A stretch of 64,000 nucleotides of DNA, taken from assembly GCA_016719055.1 (NCBI GenBank), contig JADKAW010000017.1, forward strand, positions 62,001 to 126,000, written 5' to 3'. The notes beneath the pieces were generated by a model, which saw nothing but the letters and a program-made list of their open reading frames with translations, was not told the DNA's origin and did not search any database. Below are positions 45,062-53,660 of this stretch, piece after piece. Each line of letters begins with the position of its first letter. The first letter of the stretch is position 1. Source of the stretch: Candidatus Rhodoferax mariagerensis (GTDB lineage: Bacteria; Pseudomonadota; Gammaproteobacteria; Burkholderiales; Burkholderiaceae_C). Both the position numbers and the translations under genes were made by a program.

Positions 45062-45069
45062 CGGACTGC

Positions 45070-45414
45070 TCAGGCCAGGGCGGCCTTGTCGGCCTCTGAC
45101 AGGTCAGCAAACATGGGAATCAGCGCATCAATTCCGGTGACCTGCAAGGTCTTGGCCACCGCTGCGTTGTCACCCACAAACAGCACCATGCGCCCACCGC
45201 GCAATTGCTGCGCCTTGGCGTTGGTGATGAATTCACGGATGCCAATAGATGCCAGAAAGCTGACTTCGGTCAGGTCGACAACAACACGTCGTGCAGACGA
45301 CGCTGCCAAATTGGTGAACTTGAGTGAGATGGCTTCGGTACCAGGCATGTCCAGGCGTCCGGAAAGTTTGATGCGCCGAAAGCTGTCGCTGACATCTTCA
45401 AAAGTGATGGCCAT
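45070..45414 (-). CDS. STAS domain anti-sigma factor antagonist
   Basis: A 114-residue STAS protein of the RsbV/SpoIIAA type. VVVDLTEVSFLASIGIREFI has the conserved Ser (FLASIGIR) that is phosphorylated by the partner kinase. It is the first gene of the partner-switching operon. Upstream on the minus strand is an AT-rich promoter-like stretch (TATCTAAAT). Confidence 0.92.
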   Translation of the reverse strand: MAITFEDVSDSFRRIKLSGRLDMPGTEAISLKFTNLAASSARRVVVDLTEVSFLASIGIREFITNAKAQQLRGGRMVLFVGDNAAVAKTLQVTGIDALIPMFADLSEADKAALA

Positions 45415-45499
45415 GGAGTATCTTTCTTATTTAGATAGGCGGTGCAGGTTTACTGCCTGTCGTCAATGCTACCCAGGCTTTGTGACGAATTTGTGACAA

Positions 45500-45963
45500 C
45501 TACTCACCCTCGCGTTGCGATACTGCCAGCCACCCAGCAATTCTTTCAAAGATGTGGTCCCCCGAGAGCCCTAGCACATAGTCTGGTTGGGCTCGACGGA
45601 TTTCGCGCAGGTTCCGAAAAGCGGCACCTGCGCTGCCGCTGTACCACCGCGACTCGTGGACCTGTTGCCGCGCCGGCATGATCTCAATGAACTTCCCCCA
45701 GGCGCCCGTCCAGAAAGCGCCAACCCAGTTGCGCATGCTGGATCAGGCTTTGCGCCCAGTATTGTGCTGCCACGCTGACCCTGCGCACCCTAGAGTTCAC
45801 AGTTGGACAGCGCAAAATCAATGATGCGGAACTAGCTAACAAAGGCCAATGCAGGTTTGGAGCGCCAGTCGGTCAGATCATGCACGCTGCTGGCACGCTC
45901 ACCTTCCAGGATCAAGGCAAAGGTATTGCGGGTGATCTGGCTGACAAATCGTCGGCCGGTCAT
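45500..45963 (-). pseudogene. glgC: Decayed glgC (glucose-1-phosphate adenylyltransferase)
   Basis: Three pieces of GlgC lie in order on the minus strand. The N-terminus (RFVSQITRNTFALILEGERA, LTDWRSKPALAF) is at 45832-45963. QYWAQSLIQHAQLGWRFLDG is around 45710-45785. GKFIEIMPARQQVHESRWYS through QPDYVLGLSGDHIF is at about 45510-45700. The pieces are in different frames, the nucleotide-binding GGRGSRL is degraded to EGERASSV, about 30 residues are missing between the first two, and the C-terminal two thirds is gone. It is clearly a dead gene and not a single sequencing slip. Confidence 0.75.
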
Positions 45964-46210
45964 GGCTCTGGTACCGGTGCCAGGTTCTTGCCCAAAGATC
46001 ATGAATAGGTCCCTTGAAGAAGCCTGTTTGTATGCTTTGCATATGACGTCGTGATAACGCGAGCAAGACCCAAGCTGACATGTTGCAGTCATATGGTGCC
46101 ACTAACCTACTGGCTCATACGCAAGAAAAGCAATGCTGCAACCCAAGCCCCTTTCGAACCGTCGGCCGGCATTTTTCGTCAACATCCGGTCTGAATCGAT
46201 TCAATATCCA

Positions 46211-46247
46211 TAGCTAGCTACGCTTATTTGATAAGGGCTAGAAGCCA
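46211..46247 (-). repeat. Dispersed intergenic repeat, copy 10
   Basis: On the minus strand TTGGCTTCTAGCCCTTATCA, AATAAGCGTAGCTAGCTA. It matches the consensus start but with a shortened middle. It lies upstream of the zinc-ribbon gene. Confidence 0.55.
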
Positions 46248-46278
46248 ATTTTTTTACAATTTAGCCAACCCATTCCAG

Positions 46279-46497
46279 ATGTACCAAGACGAAACCACTC
46301 AAATTTCTTTATCCGGCCTGCGCTATACCTCCAAGCAAGGTGGTTCACCCTACCAAAGTGTGGGCGGCTCGGGCCACACCATGAGTTGCATCAAATGCGG
46401 ACACCACAGACTGCGTAGCAGCGGGCTTTTCAAACGATACCCCACCGCGCTGCTGTTTTTCTGTGTTGACTGCAAACCCAAGACTGTCGTGCAATGA
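46279..46497 (+). CDS. Small zinc-ribbon protein
   Basis: A 72-residue protein with CIKCGHHRLRSSGLFKRYPT then ALLFFCVDCKP: two CxxC pairs about 23 residues apart, a zinc ribbon. It starts at ATG 46279, where the conserved-looking part begins (MYQDETTQISLSGLRYTSKQ). There is no known function; the short basic chain suggests nucleic-acid or protein binding. It is alone between the glgC remnant and sixA. Confidence 0.65.
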   Translation: MYQDETTQISLSGLRYTSKQGGSPYQSVGGSGHTMSCIKCGHHRLRSSGLFKRYPTALLFFCVDCKPKTVVQ

Positions 46498-46692
46498 GCC
46501 ATGCGTCACTTGTGGCATTCAGCGTGCAATCTGTCTTCAAATCGACATGTTTTTCATTTACAGTAGAGCCTTGTTGGTGTCAGGGCGATCATCCCTGGTA
46601 AAAAGCGCGCCAGTGAGCATGACGTGGCGCCACCAACGCCAATCACTTCACAACACCAACGAACCCACCTCAAACCCAAAAAGGTCAGCAAT

Positions 46693-47154
46693 ATGGATTT
46701 GGTTTTGTGGCGGCATGCTGAGGCCCAAGATTGGATGCCGGGCTGTGACGACATGGCACGGTGCCTGACGAGCCGAGGTGAAAAACAGGCATCGCGCATG
46801 GCAGTCTGGTTGGACCGCCAATTGCCGGCCAACACCCGCATTTTTGTCAGTCCTGCACGTCGTTGTGAGCAAACTGCCAGCGCGCTGGGACGCAAATACA
46901 AGTTCCGCCAGGAGTTGTCACCTGACGGGCAGATGGCCCAATTGCTTGAATTGGTGCAATGGCCCGATGCCAAAGGCACGGTTCTGGTGGTGGGCCATCA
47001 ACCCACACTGGGACAAACCATAGCCCGGCTGATTGAACTCAAGGCACCCGAGTGTTCGGTCAAAAAAGGGGCAGTCTGGTGGCTGCGCCACCGCCAGCGC
47101 GAAACACTGTCTCAGAGTGTGCTGGTCACGGTTCAATCGCCAGAACTACTCTGA
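46693..47154 (+). CDS. sixA: Phosphohistidine phosphatase SixA
   Basis: A 153-residue histidine-phosphatase superfamily enzyme that removes phosphate from phosphohistidine in signalling proteins. The catalytic RHG-type motif is LWRHAEAQ at residues 5-12. The second part has RIFVSPARRCEQTASAL and VLVVGHQPTLGQ with the second active-site His. The ATG at 46693 is chosen since the family starts within a few residues of the RHA motif. No operon partner is seen. Confidence 0.9.
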   Translation: MDLVLWRHAEAQDWMPGCDDMARCLTSRGEKQASRMAVWLDRQLPANTRIFVSPARRCEQTASALGRKYKFRQELSPDGQMAQLLELVQWPDAKGTVLVVGHQPTLGQTIARLIELKAPECSVKKGAVWWLRHRQRETLSQSVLVTVQSPELL

Positions 47155-47272
47155 ATCAATTCGCAACAATTGGTGTAGCGTTCACGTCGCAGTTCCTTAG
47201 GGTCGTCTACCATAAGGCGAGCCATTTCAGATCGCAATCCCGCCCGGCACCGACACCGTCTTATTTTCCTTA

Positions 47273-47959
47273 TCAGTCCTGCTCAATGGTCTGGATGGTC
47301 GCACCTGGCAAGACTTTATGGCTATTCGCACGTTGAAGCAGCACATGCTTGAACTTTTTCATGACCAACGTCAGCGGAAAACAAAACAGCAAGAAAAACA
47401 AACTTGCGTACAGATACATCGGAACCATGAGAGCAGGGTTGTCCGTGGCAGCAATCACTTTGTTGCAACGGCTAACAATTTCACTGACACCGACCAACGA
47501 AGCTGAACTGGATGCAATGATGGTGATCAATAGGTTGCTTCCCCAATTGGGAATGAACAGCAATGCGGCACCATGCTGGCCGTGTCGCCAATATTCCAGG
47601 GATGGCCCCAGATTTTGAGCCGTAAATCCCACCTGTGCCGCCGACAGTGCCAAGGCAGCCTTGGCCCAGTTGGGAAATAGATAAGTTTGTTCAGACCACG
47701 GAAGTTGAAAGTCGTTGGGCAACAGAACTGCACAATAAAACATCAGTGCAAGCGTCGGGATCTTGTAGAAAGCATTTGACAAAACAGCACTGGCGCGCTG
47801 CGCAAACTGAGAACCTTTCCACTGCATCCAGACCAGCAACGCCCCAACAGTTGTGCCGATCACGGCTGCGATGGTAGCGATCAGAATGTTCCAACCAAAA
47901 CCTTCGAGCAGAAATGGGGTCCAGGTCAACAGATGGCTGATGATCTCGGCGCTAGGCAT
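47273..47959 (-). CDS. Amino-acid ABC transporter permease (HisM/GlnP family)
   Basis: A 228-residue inner-membrane permease with about five hydrophobic segments (GWNILIATIAAVIGTTVGAL, MYLYASLFFLLFCFPLTLVM). The cytoplasmic coupling loop is near FIPNWGSNLLITIIASSSAS. It pairs with the SBP-permease fusion whose stop it overlaps by 8 bp, forming a two-permease heterodimer for polar amino acids or a related solute. No ATPase gene is present in the cluster. Confidence 0.88.
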   Translation of the reverse strand: MPSAEIISHLLTWTPFLLEGFGWNILIATIAAVIGTTVGALLVWMQWKGSQFAQRASAVLSNAFYKIPTLALMFYCAVLLPNDFQLPWSEQTYLFPNWAKAALALSAAQVGFTAQNLGPSLEYWRHGQHGAALLFIPNWGSNLLITIIASSSASLVGVSEIVSRCNKVIAATDNPALMVPMYLYASLFFLLFCFPLTLVMKKFKHVLLQRANSHKVLPGATIQTIEQD

Positions 47960-49581
47960 GCAGTTTCCTTGCCCGCGCGCGCAGGCGCTGTTCGATCCAG
48001 TCCAATACCCGCATCCAAATGGAAATCAAGGCGATAAAGGTGAACAAAAACACGTTCATCATGACGTTGACGTTGCCTTGGTCCGACATGATGGATGTGG
48101 TCGCTGAAATGAGTTCAGGGACGGCAATCGCTGAAGCCATGACCGATTGCTTGACCACGTTGACCAGCGCCGATTTGACGGTACCGGCGGTCAATTCAAC
48201 GACCATCGGCAATGTGTAAAAGGTCAGACGAAAATCGGCGCGCTGCACTCGCAAGTGGTCGGCGGAGTCCAGCAAGGTTGTCATGACAGACGCACCGGTG
48301 TAATAACTCATGCACCAGATGGCCACAGCCATGGCCGAAATGCTGATGCCAAATCCACCCCAAAGCAAGGCACCAACACCAAAAAACAGCATGTACATCT
48401 GCAAAAGTGGTGGTGTCATGCGCCCATAGATCGCAATGACGCGCAATACCGGTGCCAGCCACCGCACCCGTGACTCGGACAATACGGCCCAGGTGGCACC
48501 AATCAGAAGACTTAAAAAAATCGAGCCAGCCATCAGGGCGACTGAATACCCCAGCCCCTTTAATGATTACCGAGCGGTCGTAGGGGTCATAGACGAAAGT
48601 TAAATTGAGCCCGGTGCTTTCCTGCAGCCACAGACCCAGGCGCAACAACCCTCCGACCTCGTCTGAGCGCACAAAAGCCGGATTACGGCAGGTGGTTGGC
48701 CAGTGGCCCGCCACGTCGCGATGGCAAATCAGGTTCTCCTGGTCGTCTCGTTGGGTCCATAGGGACTTGGCATCTTTGAGAAACTTGACCGGCTGAATGC
48801 CCCACTTCTGCTCAGTCTCAATCAAAAATCCGCTGCGATGCCATTGAGCAACAACGTTACCCAGCATTTGGTCGAGCTCGCTTCCAGACTCCTTTCGGGA
48901 CACGTTAATGGCCCATGGCGCAACCATGGCCAACGGCAGCGGAGCTGTATAGCCAGCCCATTCTGGCTTTTTGAGGTAGGCCTGCACGGCCGCACTCGAA
49001 TACAAAAAACCGATACATCGACCATCCCTCAGGGCCAGCAGCGCGTCGCGTGTCCCCTTGTACATCACCAGGTCGAGAAGGTAGCGCTGGCTCATCGGGC
49101 GGTTGAAGTAGGCACCTTGGGTGGCACATATTTTTTGCCCGCGCATGGCCTGCCAGTCGGCGACGCGCTGGCCGGGACGCAGGAAGACAGAAACGCCGCC
49201 AGCGTAATAGTTGGGTTCAACGGCTGTCGCGATCTGTCGGCGCTCCGCGGTGTCGCCAACGGTGGCTATCAGTATGTCGACATCACCCTGCTCCAGTTTT
49301 TGAAACCGGTTTTCCGTGGTGATGGAAATGGTGGTGAGCTTGACCCCAAGTTGCTTTGCAATGTCCGCTGCCAAATCGATTTCGAAACCTTCTGCCTGTC
49401 CCTGCCTGTTGAGTTGTCCAAACGGTGGAAAGTCTGTCTTGACGCCCACCTGCACAGTGCCCCGCTTGCGGATCAGGTCAAGCGTTTTGCTGGCAGGCGG
49501 CTCTTGCGTAAAGGCGTCACAGGCAGATCCCAGCAATACTGCGGCCACAGCCAATGAAGACAGGCGATTGAACCACCTCAT
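47952..49581 (-). pseudogene. Fused amino-acid-binding protein and ABC permease, frameshifted
   Basis: The repaired product is about 542 residues. A signal peptide (MRWFNRLSSLAVAAVLLGSA) is followed by a family-3 solute-binding domain (GTVQVGVKTDFPPFGQLNRQ, GFEIDLAADIAKQLGV), then a permease domain (AGSIFLSLLIGATWAVLSES, LLQMYMLFFGVGALLWGGFG). Such SBP-permease fusions are known for glutamine-type importers. The frame breaks at the AAA run near 48559-48561 (one A too many), and the permease continues in the next frame. The length of 1630 nt confirms one extra base. The ATG overlaps the formyltransferase stop (ATGA). Confidence 0.85.
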
Positions 49582-50264
49582 GTCGATGTTCTGGCGCAGG
49601 CAAGGTGAATGATGTGTCCGATTTGCGCTGCAGCAAAGCGACCCGCAACCGGTGAGGTAATTTTGTGCAAGTCGATAACGCCAACATGCGGGGGGATAGC
49701 AATGCGCTCGGAGTAAGCGATTAACTCGCCCGTATCAAAATCTGAGTCGACCCGGTGCATGGCAATTACCGTGTAAGTTTTGTGACCATCGAGCAGGGCC
49801 TGGAACGGGTTGGGGCCCACATACCGGGACGGCCATCCGTCATCGATACACGGATGAAGATTGTAAAAGCCAAGTGTCGGAAGCTCAAACAAATCTGGAC
49901 TGATTTTCTGACCGAATGTTGCCATGATACATAGATCGGGTCTCCAGTCACGCCTCATCCGATCATAAAACTCAGGGGTTTTAACCCGGCCGGAATACAC
50001 ATCGATACCGTGGGACTGTGCCAACACCTGAACCATGGAGCGATCAGCTGGCGCGTGCGGGTATTGCCAGACGCGCTTTCCCGGGCTGACATACGACTGC
50101 GTGGCGTCATCGGTGGCTACCCCCACCACCTCGATTTGATGTCGAAGCGCACCATGTAGCAACTCGTGCAAAACATAGTACCCACGATAAAAACTGCCAA
50201 ACATCACCATGCGCACCTTGGGCAGCGTTGTGACAGGGGGTGAGTCTGAAGAAAAAGCGTGCAT
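49578..50264 (-). CDS. Formyltransferase-family protein
   Basis: A 228-residue protein with the formyl-transferase N-terminal fold. Catalytic-type residues are in FYNLHPCIDDG (Asn, His) and DSDFDTGELIA (Asp), matching the Asn-His-Asp triad of methionyl-tRNA and GAR formyltransferases; it lacks a C-terminal tRNA-binding domain. It is encoded between a TAXI binding protein and an amino-acid transporter, so it may formylate an amino-sugar or amino-acid derivative. The substrate is unknown. Confidence 0.75.
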   Translation of the reverse strand: MHAFSSDSPPVTTLPKVRMVMFGSFYRGYYVLHELLHGALRHQIEVVGVATDDATQSYVSPGKRVWQYPHAPADRSMVQVLAQSHGIDVYSGRVKTPEFYDRMRRDWRPDLCIMATFGQKISPDLFELPTLGFYNLHPCIDDGWPSRYVGPNPFQALLDGHKTYTVIAMHRVDSDFDTGELIAYSERIAIPPHVGVIDLHKITSPVAGRFAAAQIGHIIHLACARTST

Positions 50265-50284
50265 GGTTGCAATCTGGTGTTTGA

Positions 50285-51670
50285 CTACTGGGAATTTTTG
50301 GATTCGAGATGTCCTTTTGTACGCTCCATCTTATTGCGGGTAATTTCCACGGCATTTTTTAAATTGTAGTAAGAGTCCCGTGCAACGGCAGGAATCCACA
50401 AATGGTTAATTTGCTTTTCAAGGGCATAAAACTGGTCTAGATTTGACTGCAGTTCGGCGCGCGACTCAACCAAACTGCAATGTTCGTCGATTTTTCGTAG
50501 CTCGGCAAAATAATCCGCCATGCACAGTTGTGCGTAGATCAGGCGATAGTTGGGAAACACCTTCAATAGCGGGTAGCCGATGGCAATGGCGGCCACCAGG
50601 AGAAACCAGACTTGGTCGAGAAAGCTGGCGACCCAAAACGGCGCATAAGCCTCAAGCACCGGCGGACCATTGGCGTAATAACGCTCTGCGACTCGGCTGG
50701 CCGGAACACTGCGGGCAATGTAAGCAGGGAATCCACCACTACGCGTAAAGAACGCCTGCCCCTTGTTGCCCAGCTTTTTAGTGGAGCTCAAAAACAAATG
50801 CTGGATGGCGGGGTGCAACTTGTCAGTAGCTAAGATGGTTGTGGTCGTCGCTACCAGTTGGGTGTCTTGGTTCGGCGCATCGGTCACCAGGCTGAAGGCG
50901 CCCCTTGGCAAGCTCAGGGTTTCCAGGTATCCCAAATGCTTGGCGTAGGCCTGCGCGTTCCCAAAGCTAAACACGTGGATGTTGGGGTCTGACATCAGCC
51001 GCTGAACGGTATTTGATTCGATACCTGCCACCAGAAACACTCCATCAATGCGCTCGGACAACATGGCTTCAACACTTTCCGAAGAGGATAGAGACAACAA
51101 CCGGTTGTTGCCTGTGACGGGAATACCATGAAGTGCAAGAATTTTTTCAGTCAGGCTACGGGTTCCACTGCCAGGAATGTTGATGGACAGAGACTTGCCC
51201 TTGAAAAAAGCCGTGGGGTTGGTTCCATCGTAAAGGGCACCTCTGTAAAACATCCAAAACGGTTGGTACTCAACGCTTCCCAAAGAAACCACATCTGGTG
51301 CATCAGCTTGCGACACCATGCCGCCAAGGGAAAACGCTGCATCAACCTTGCCTTGCTTCAGTAGCTCCACATTCTCGAATGCCCCAGCCGTGGGAACCAG
51401 TTCCAGCTGAACGCCATTTTTCTCGAAGATGCCAGCGTATTGTTTGCCCAACGCTTCCAAGGACGAATTTGGCTGCCCTGTAGCAATGCGCAACTGAGTC
51501 GGCGGTAAGGGTCGCACCACATACAACATTGCCGCAACGCCACATGCAAAAAGCAAAACCATGGGCCACTGAAAGCGCAGCAAGGACAGGAACGCCAGCC
51601 ATTCATCGTGAATTGCATGTTTGATGTGCGCAAATATCTGCGGATTGACATCCGGGTTTTTGTGATCCAC
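50285..51670 (-). CDS. TAXI-family TRAP solute-binding protein, membrane anchored
   Basis: A 461-residue protein. A first hydrophobic segment (PMVLLFACGVAAMLYVV, about 38-55) anchors it. The TAXI-type binding domain follows (LRIATGQPNSSLEALGKQYA, GKVDAAFSLGGMVSQADAPD, SLSINIPGSGTRSLTEKILA). A second hydrophobic segment (DQVWFLLVAAIAIGYPLLKV) is near 345-365, with a cytoplasmic helical tail. GTG 51670 is proposed because AGGAG lies 5 nt upstream; a TTG at 51694 is the alternative. No TRAP permease (DctM-type) is nearby. It is the first gene of the operon with the formyltransferase and ABC permeases. Confidence 0.8.
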   Translation of the reverse strand: MDHKNPDVNPQIFAHIKHAIHDEWLAFLSLLRFQWPMVLLFACGVAAMLYVVRPLPPTQLRIATGQPNSSLEALGKQYAGIFEKNGVQLELVPTAGAFENVELLKQGKVDAAFSLGGMVSQADAPDVVSLGSVEYQPFWMFYRGALYDGTNPTAFFKGKSLSINIPGSGTRSLTEKILALHGIPVTGNNRLLSLSSSESVEAMLSERIDGVFLVAGIESNTVQRLMSDPNIHVFSFGNAQAYAKHLGYLETLSLPRGAFSLVTDAPNQDTQLVATTTTILATDKLHPAIQHLFLSSTKKLGNKGQAFFTRSGGFPAYIARSVPASRVAERYYANGPPVLEAYAPFWVASFLDQVWFLLVAAIAIGYPLLKVFPNYRLIYAQLCMADYFAELRKIDEHCSLVESRAELQSNLDQFYALEKQINHLWIPAVARDSYYNLKNAVEITRNKMERTKGHLESKNSQ

Positions 51671-51889
51671 AACGACTCCTGAAACTTTGAGCAAGCTGCA
51701 CTCAGTTTACTACCAGCGAGGTCGGCCATCACTCACTGCAATTTTGGCATTTTGCAAGGGCGATGGCGATACGCACTTTCTTCGCATCCAACGAGCGCAC
51801 CCGGCAGTTCGTCATTTTCGCAAGATATTTTTGGCCTTCAGCCAAAATAACTGGCACAGAAAGAAACTTCAGTCGAAATTTTTGACTAA

Positions 51890-53587
51890 TCAGGTAATAA
51901 AACTCATTGTCGCGCTGGCATCCACCGCGTAACTGCGCGACTTCACAGTGCTGACGAAATGCCAGGTACCCTTGGCCTCGGTAGCCGTAAATTGCATCAG
52001 CATGAAGCCACGACGATGGGTGTCGGCATATTTCAAGTCATCCACCACGCCCAGGAAGATGGCTTTGGATTGGTCCGGGGTCAGCGTCGGCAGGTATTCT
52101 TCAAAACCCGGTGAGCTAACGCTGGGGGTGGCAAATTCATGCCCCACCACCGTGCCATCCAACAGCGTGAGCTGGCTGGCCCAGGCGTTGTGGGTGTCAC
52201 CGGCCAATACCACCAGTTTTTTGCCCAGTTGTTTGGCGGTGCTAAGCACAATTTCACGCTCCACCGGGTAACCGTCCCAGGCATCCAGGTTGTAACCCAG
52301 ATGCGGGTTGACGGCCGGGTTAAGCAAGGCCCTTTGTGAATCAGTCAGCATGCCCGGCGCTTGCGCGGCGGTGGCCTTGGCGGTCAGGTAATCGTTGATA
52401 GCCTTTTGGCCGGCTAACACCGCATCAGCACCGGTGTTGTCCGGATTGAGCGCCGTCAGCACGCTGACCGGAAACTCCATGCGCGCCATCAGCACCTGCT
52501 GCCCCAGCACTTGCCAGGTAGCTTTGGATGCGGCCATTTGACCTTGCAACCAGGCGAGTTGCGTGGCACCCATCATGCTGCGCGTGGGTGAAGCCAGCGT
52601 TGCCATGGCTGTGCCAGCGGTGGCCGGGTTGAGCAGTTCGGTAAAGCCAATTTGCTTGTCACGCCCGATCAGGCGGGTTTCCAACATGTGCATGGCAGCC
52701 AGCCCGCCAAAGTCAAAGCTGCGGTAGATTTTGAGCAGATCTTTGGCATCCTGCGCACGCACCGGCAGCCACTCGTGCCAGGCTTGCACAGCGGCGGCGC
52801 GCCGCTCGGTAAAGCGACCCTCGGCACCCTCGGTGTGGTTCTCAGCGCCGTTTTTGAAAGTGTCGTTGGCCACTTCATGATCGTCCCAGACGGCGATGAC
52901 CGGCATGGTGGCATGGAAGGCCTTGCTGTCGGGGTCAGATCGGTACTGGGCATACCGCTTGCGATAGTCGTCAAGCTTGATGCACTCGGTGGTGGGTTGT
53001 GACACCCGGCCCAACTCAGCGGCATCGGTGCTGGCATAGCCGTCTGCTGCATACTCATAAATAAAGTCACCCAGGTGCACGGCGTATTTGGCTGCTGACT
53101 TGGCAGCTTCAGCATAAGCATGAAAATAGCCTGCTGGATAGTTGGAACAGGTCAGCACTGCCAGCGTCAAGCTGGATGCACCGACCGCTGGCAAGGTGCG
53201 GGTTTTTCCCACCGGTGAGCTGTGCTGGTTCCAGCGGAATCGAAAGTAATAGTCTTTGCCAGCACTCAAGCCCGCGGCATCCACCTTCAAGGTGTAGCCA
53301 TTCGCGGCGGTGGCACGGGCACTGCCAGACGCAACCAGCGAACCGAATGCGGCGTCGCTGGCGACCTCCCAGGTCAAAGGCACCTCGTCGGTCAGTCCGG
53401 CAAATTGCGCATGCGTCCACAAAATCACCCGATCAGCCAGTGGATCGCCACTGGCCACACCGTAGTCAAAACGCGGGGGCGCGGGGTCGTCGCTACCGCC
53501 GCAGGCACTCAACACGGCACCAGCACCTGAGACGGCAGCTACGCTAGCAAATCGAATGACAAAATCGCGACGGGAAGATGAAATCAT
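51890..53587 (-). CDS. phoD: Alkaline phosphatase PhoD
   Basis: A 565-residue PhoD-type phosphodiesterase/monoesterase, Ca and Fe dependent in known members. The N-terminus is a twin-arginine signal (SSRRDFVIRFASVAAVSGAG) with a lipobox-like LSAC at about 26-29. The PhoD_N domain starts near FDYGVASGDPLADRVILWTH, and the metallophosphatase part has HLGDFIYEYA, AVWDDHEVANDTF and VVLAGDTHNAWA. It releases phosphate from organic esters outside the cytoplasm. A Pho-box-like site lies 43 bp upstream. Confidence 0.94.
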   Translation of the reverse strand: MISSSRRDFVIRFASVAAVSGAGAVLSACGGSDDPAPPRFDYGVASGDPLADRVILWTHAQFAGLTDEVPLTWEVASDAAFGSLVASGSARATAANGYTLKVDAAGLSAGKDYYFRFRWNQHSSPVGKTRTLPAVGASSLTLAVLTCSNYPAGYFHAYAEAAKSAAKYAVHLGDFIYEYAADGYASTDAAELGRVSQPTTECIKLDDYRKRYAQYRSDPDSKAFHATMPVIAVWDDHEVANDTFKNGAENHTEGAEGRFTERRAAAVQAWHEWLPVRAQDAKDLLKIYRSFDFGGLAAMHMLETRLIGRDKQIGFTELLNPATAGTAMATLASPTRSMMGATQLAWLQGQMAASKATWQVLGQQVLMARMEFPVSVLTALNPDNTGADAVLAGQKAINDYLTAKATAAQAPGMLTDSQRALLNPAVNPHLGYNLDAWDGYPVEREIVLSTAKQLGKKLVVLAGDTHNAWASQLTLLDGTVVGHEFATPSVSSPGFEEYLPTLTPDQSKAIFLGVVDDLKYADTHRRGFMLMQFTATEAKGTWHFVSTVKSRSYAVDASATMSFIT

Positions 53588-53630
53588 GAAGACACCTGTT
53601 GATTTAAAAAGTTGGTTTTACCGTGTTGTC

Positions 53631-53648
53631 GTGACAGTGTCATGACCA
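53631..53648 (-). promoter_or_regulatory. Candidate Pho box upstream of phoD
   Basis: On the minus strand TGGTCAT-GACA-CTGTCAC: 5 of 7 and 6 of 7 against CTGTCAT with a 4-nt spacer, oriented toward phoD. Confidence 0.5.
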
Positions 53649-53660
53649 AGGCAGAAGCGA

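Noticed and set aside
51827..51848. Hairpin TTTTGGC/GCCAAAA downstream of phoD as a terminator
   Set aside because: The stem is short and AT-rich and has no U-tract after it on the phoD strand.
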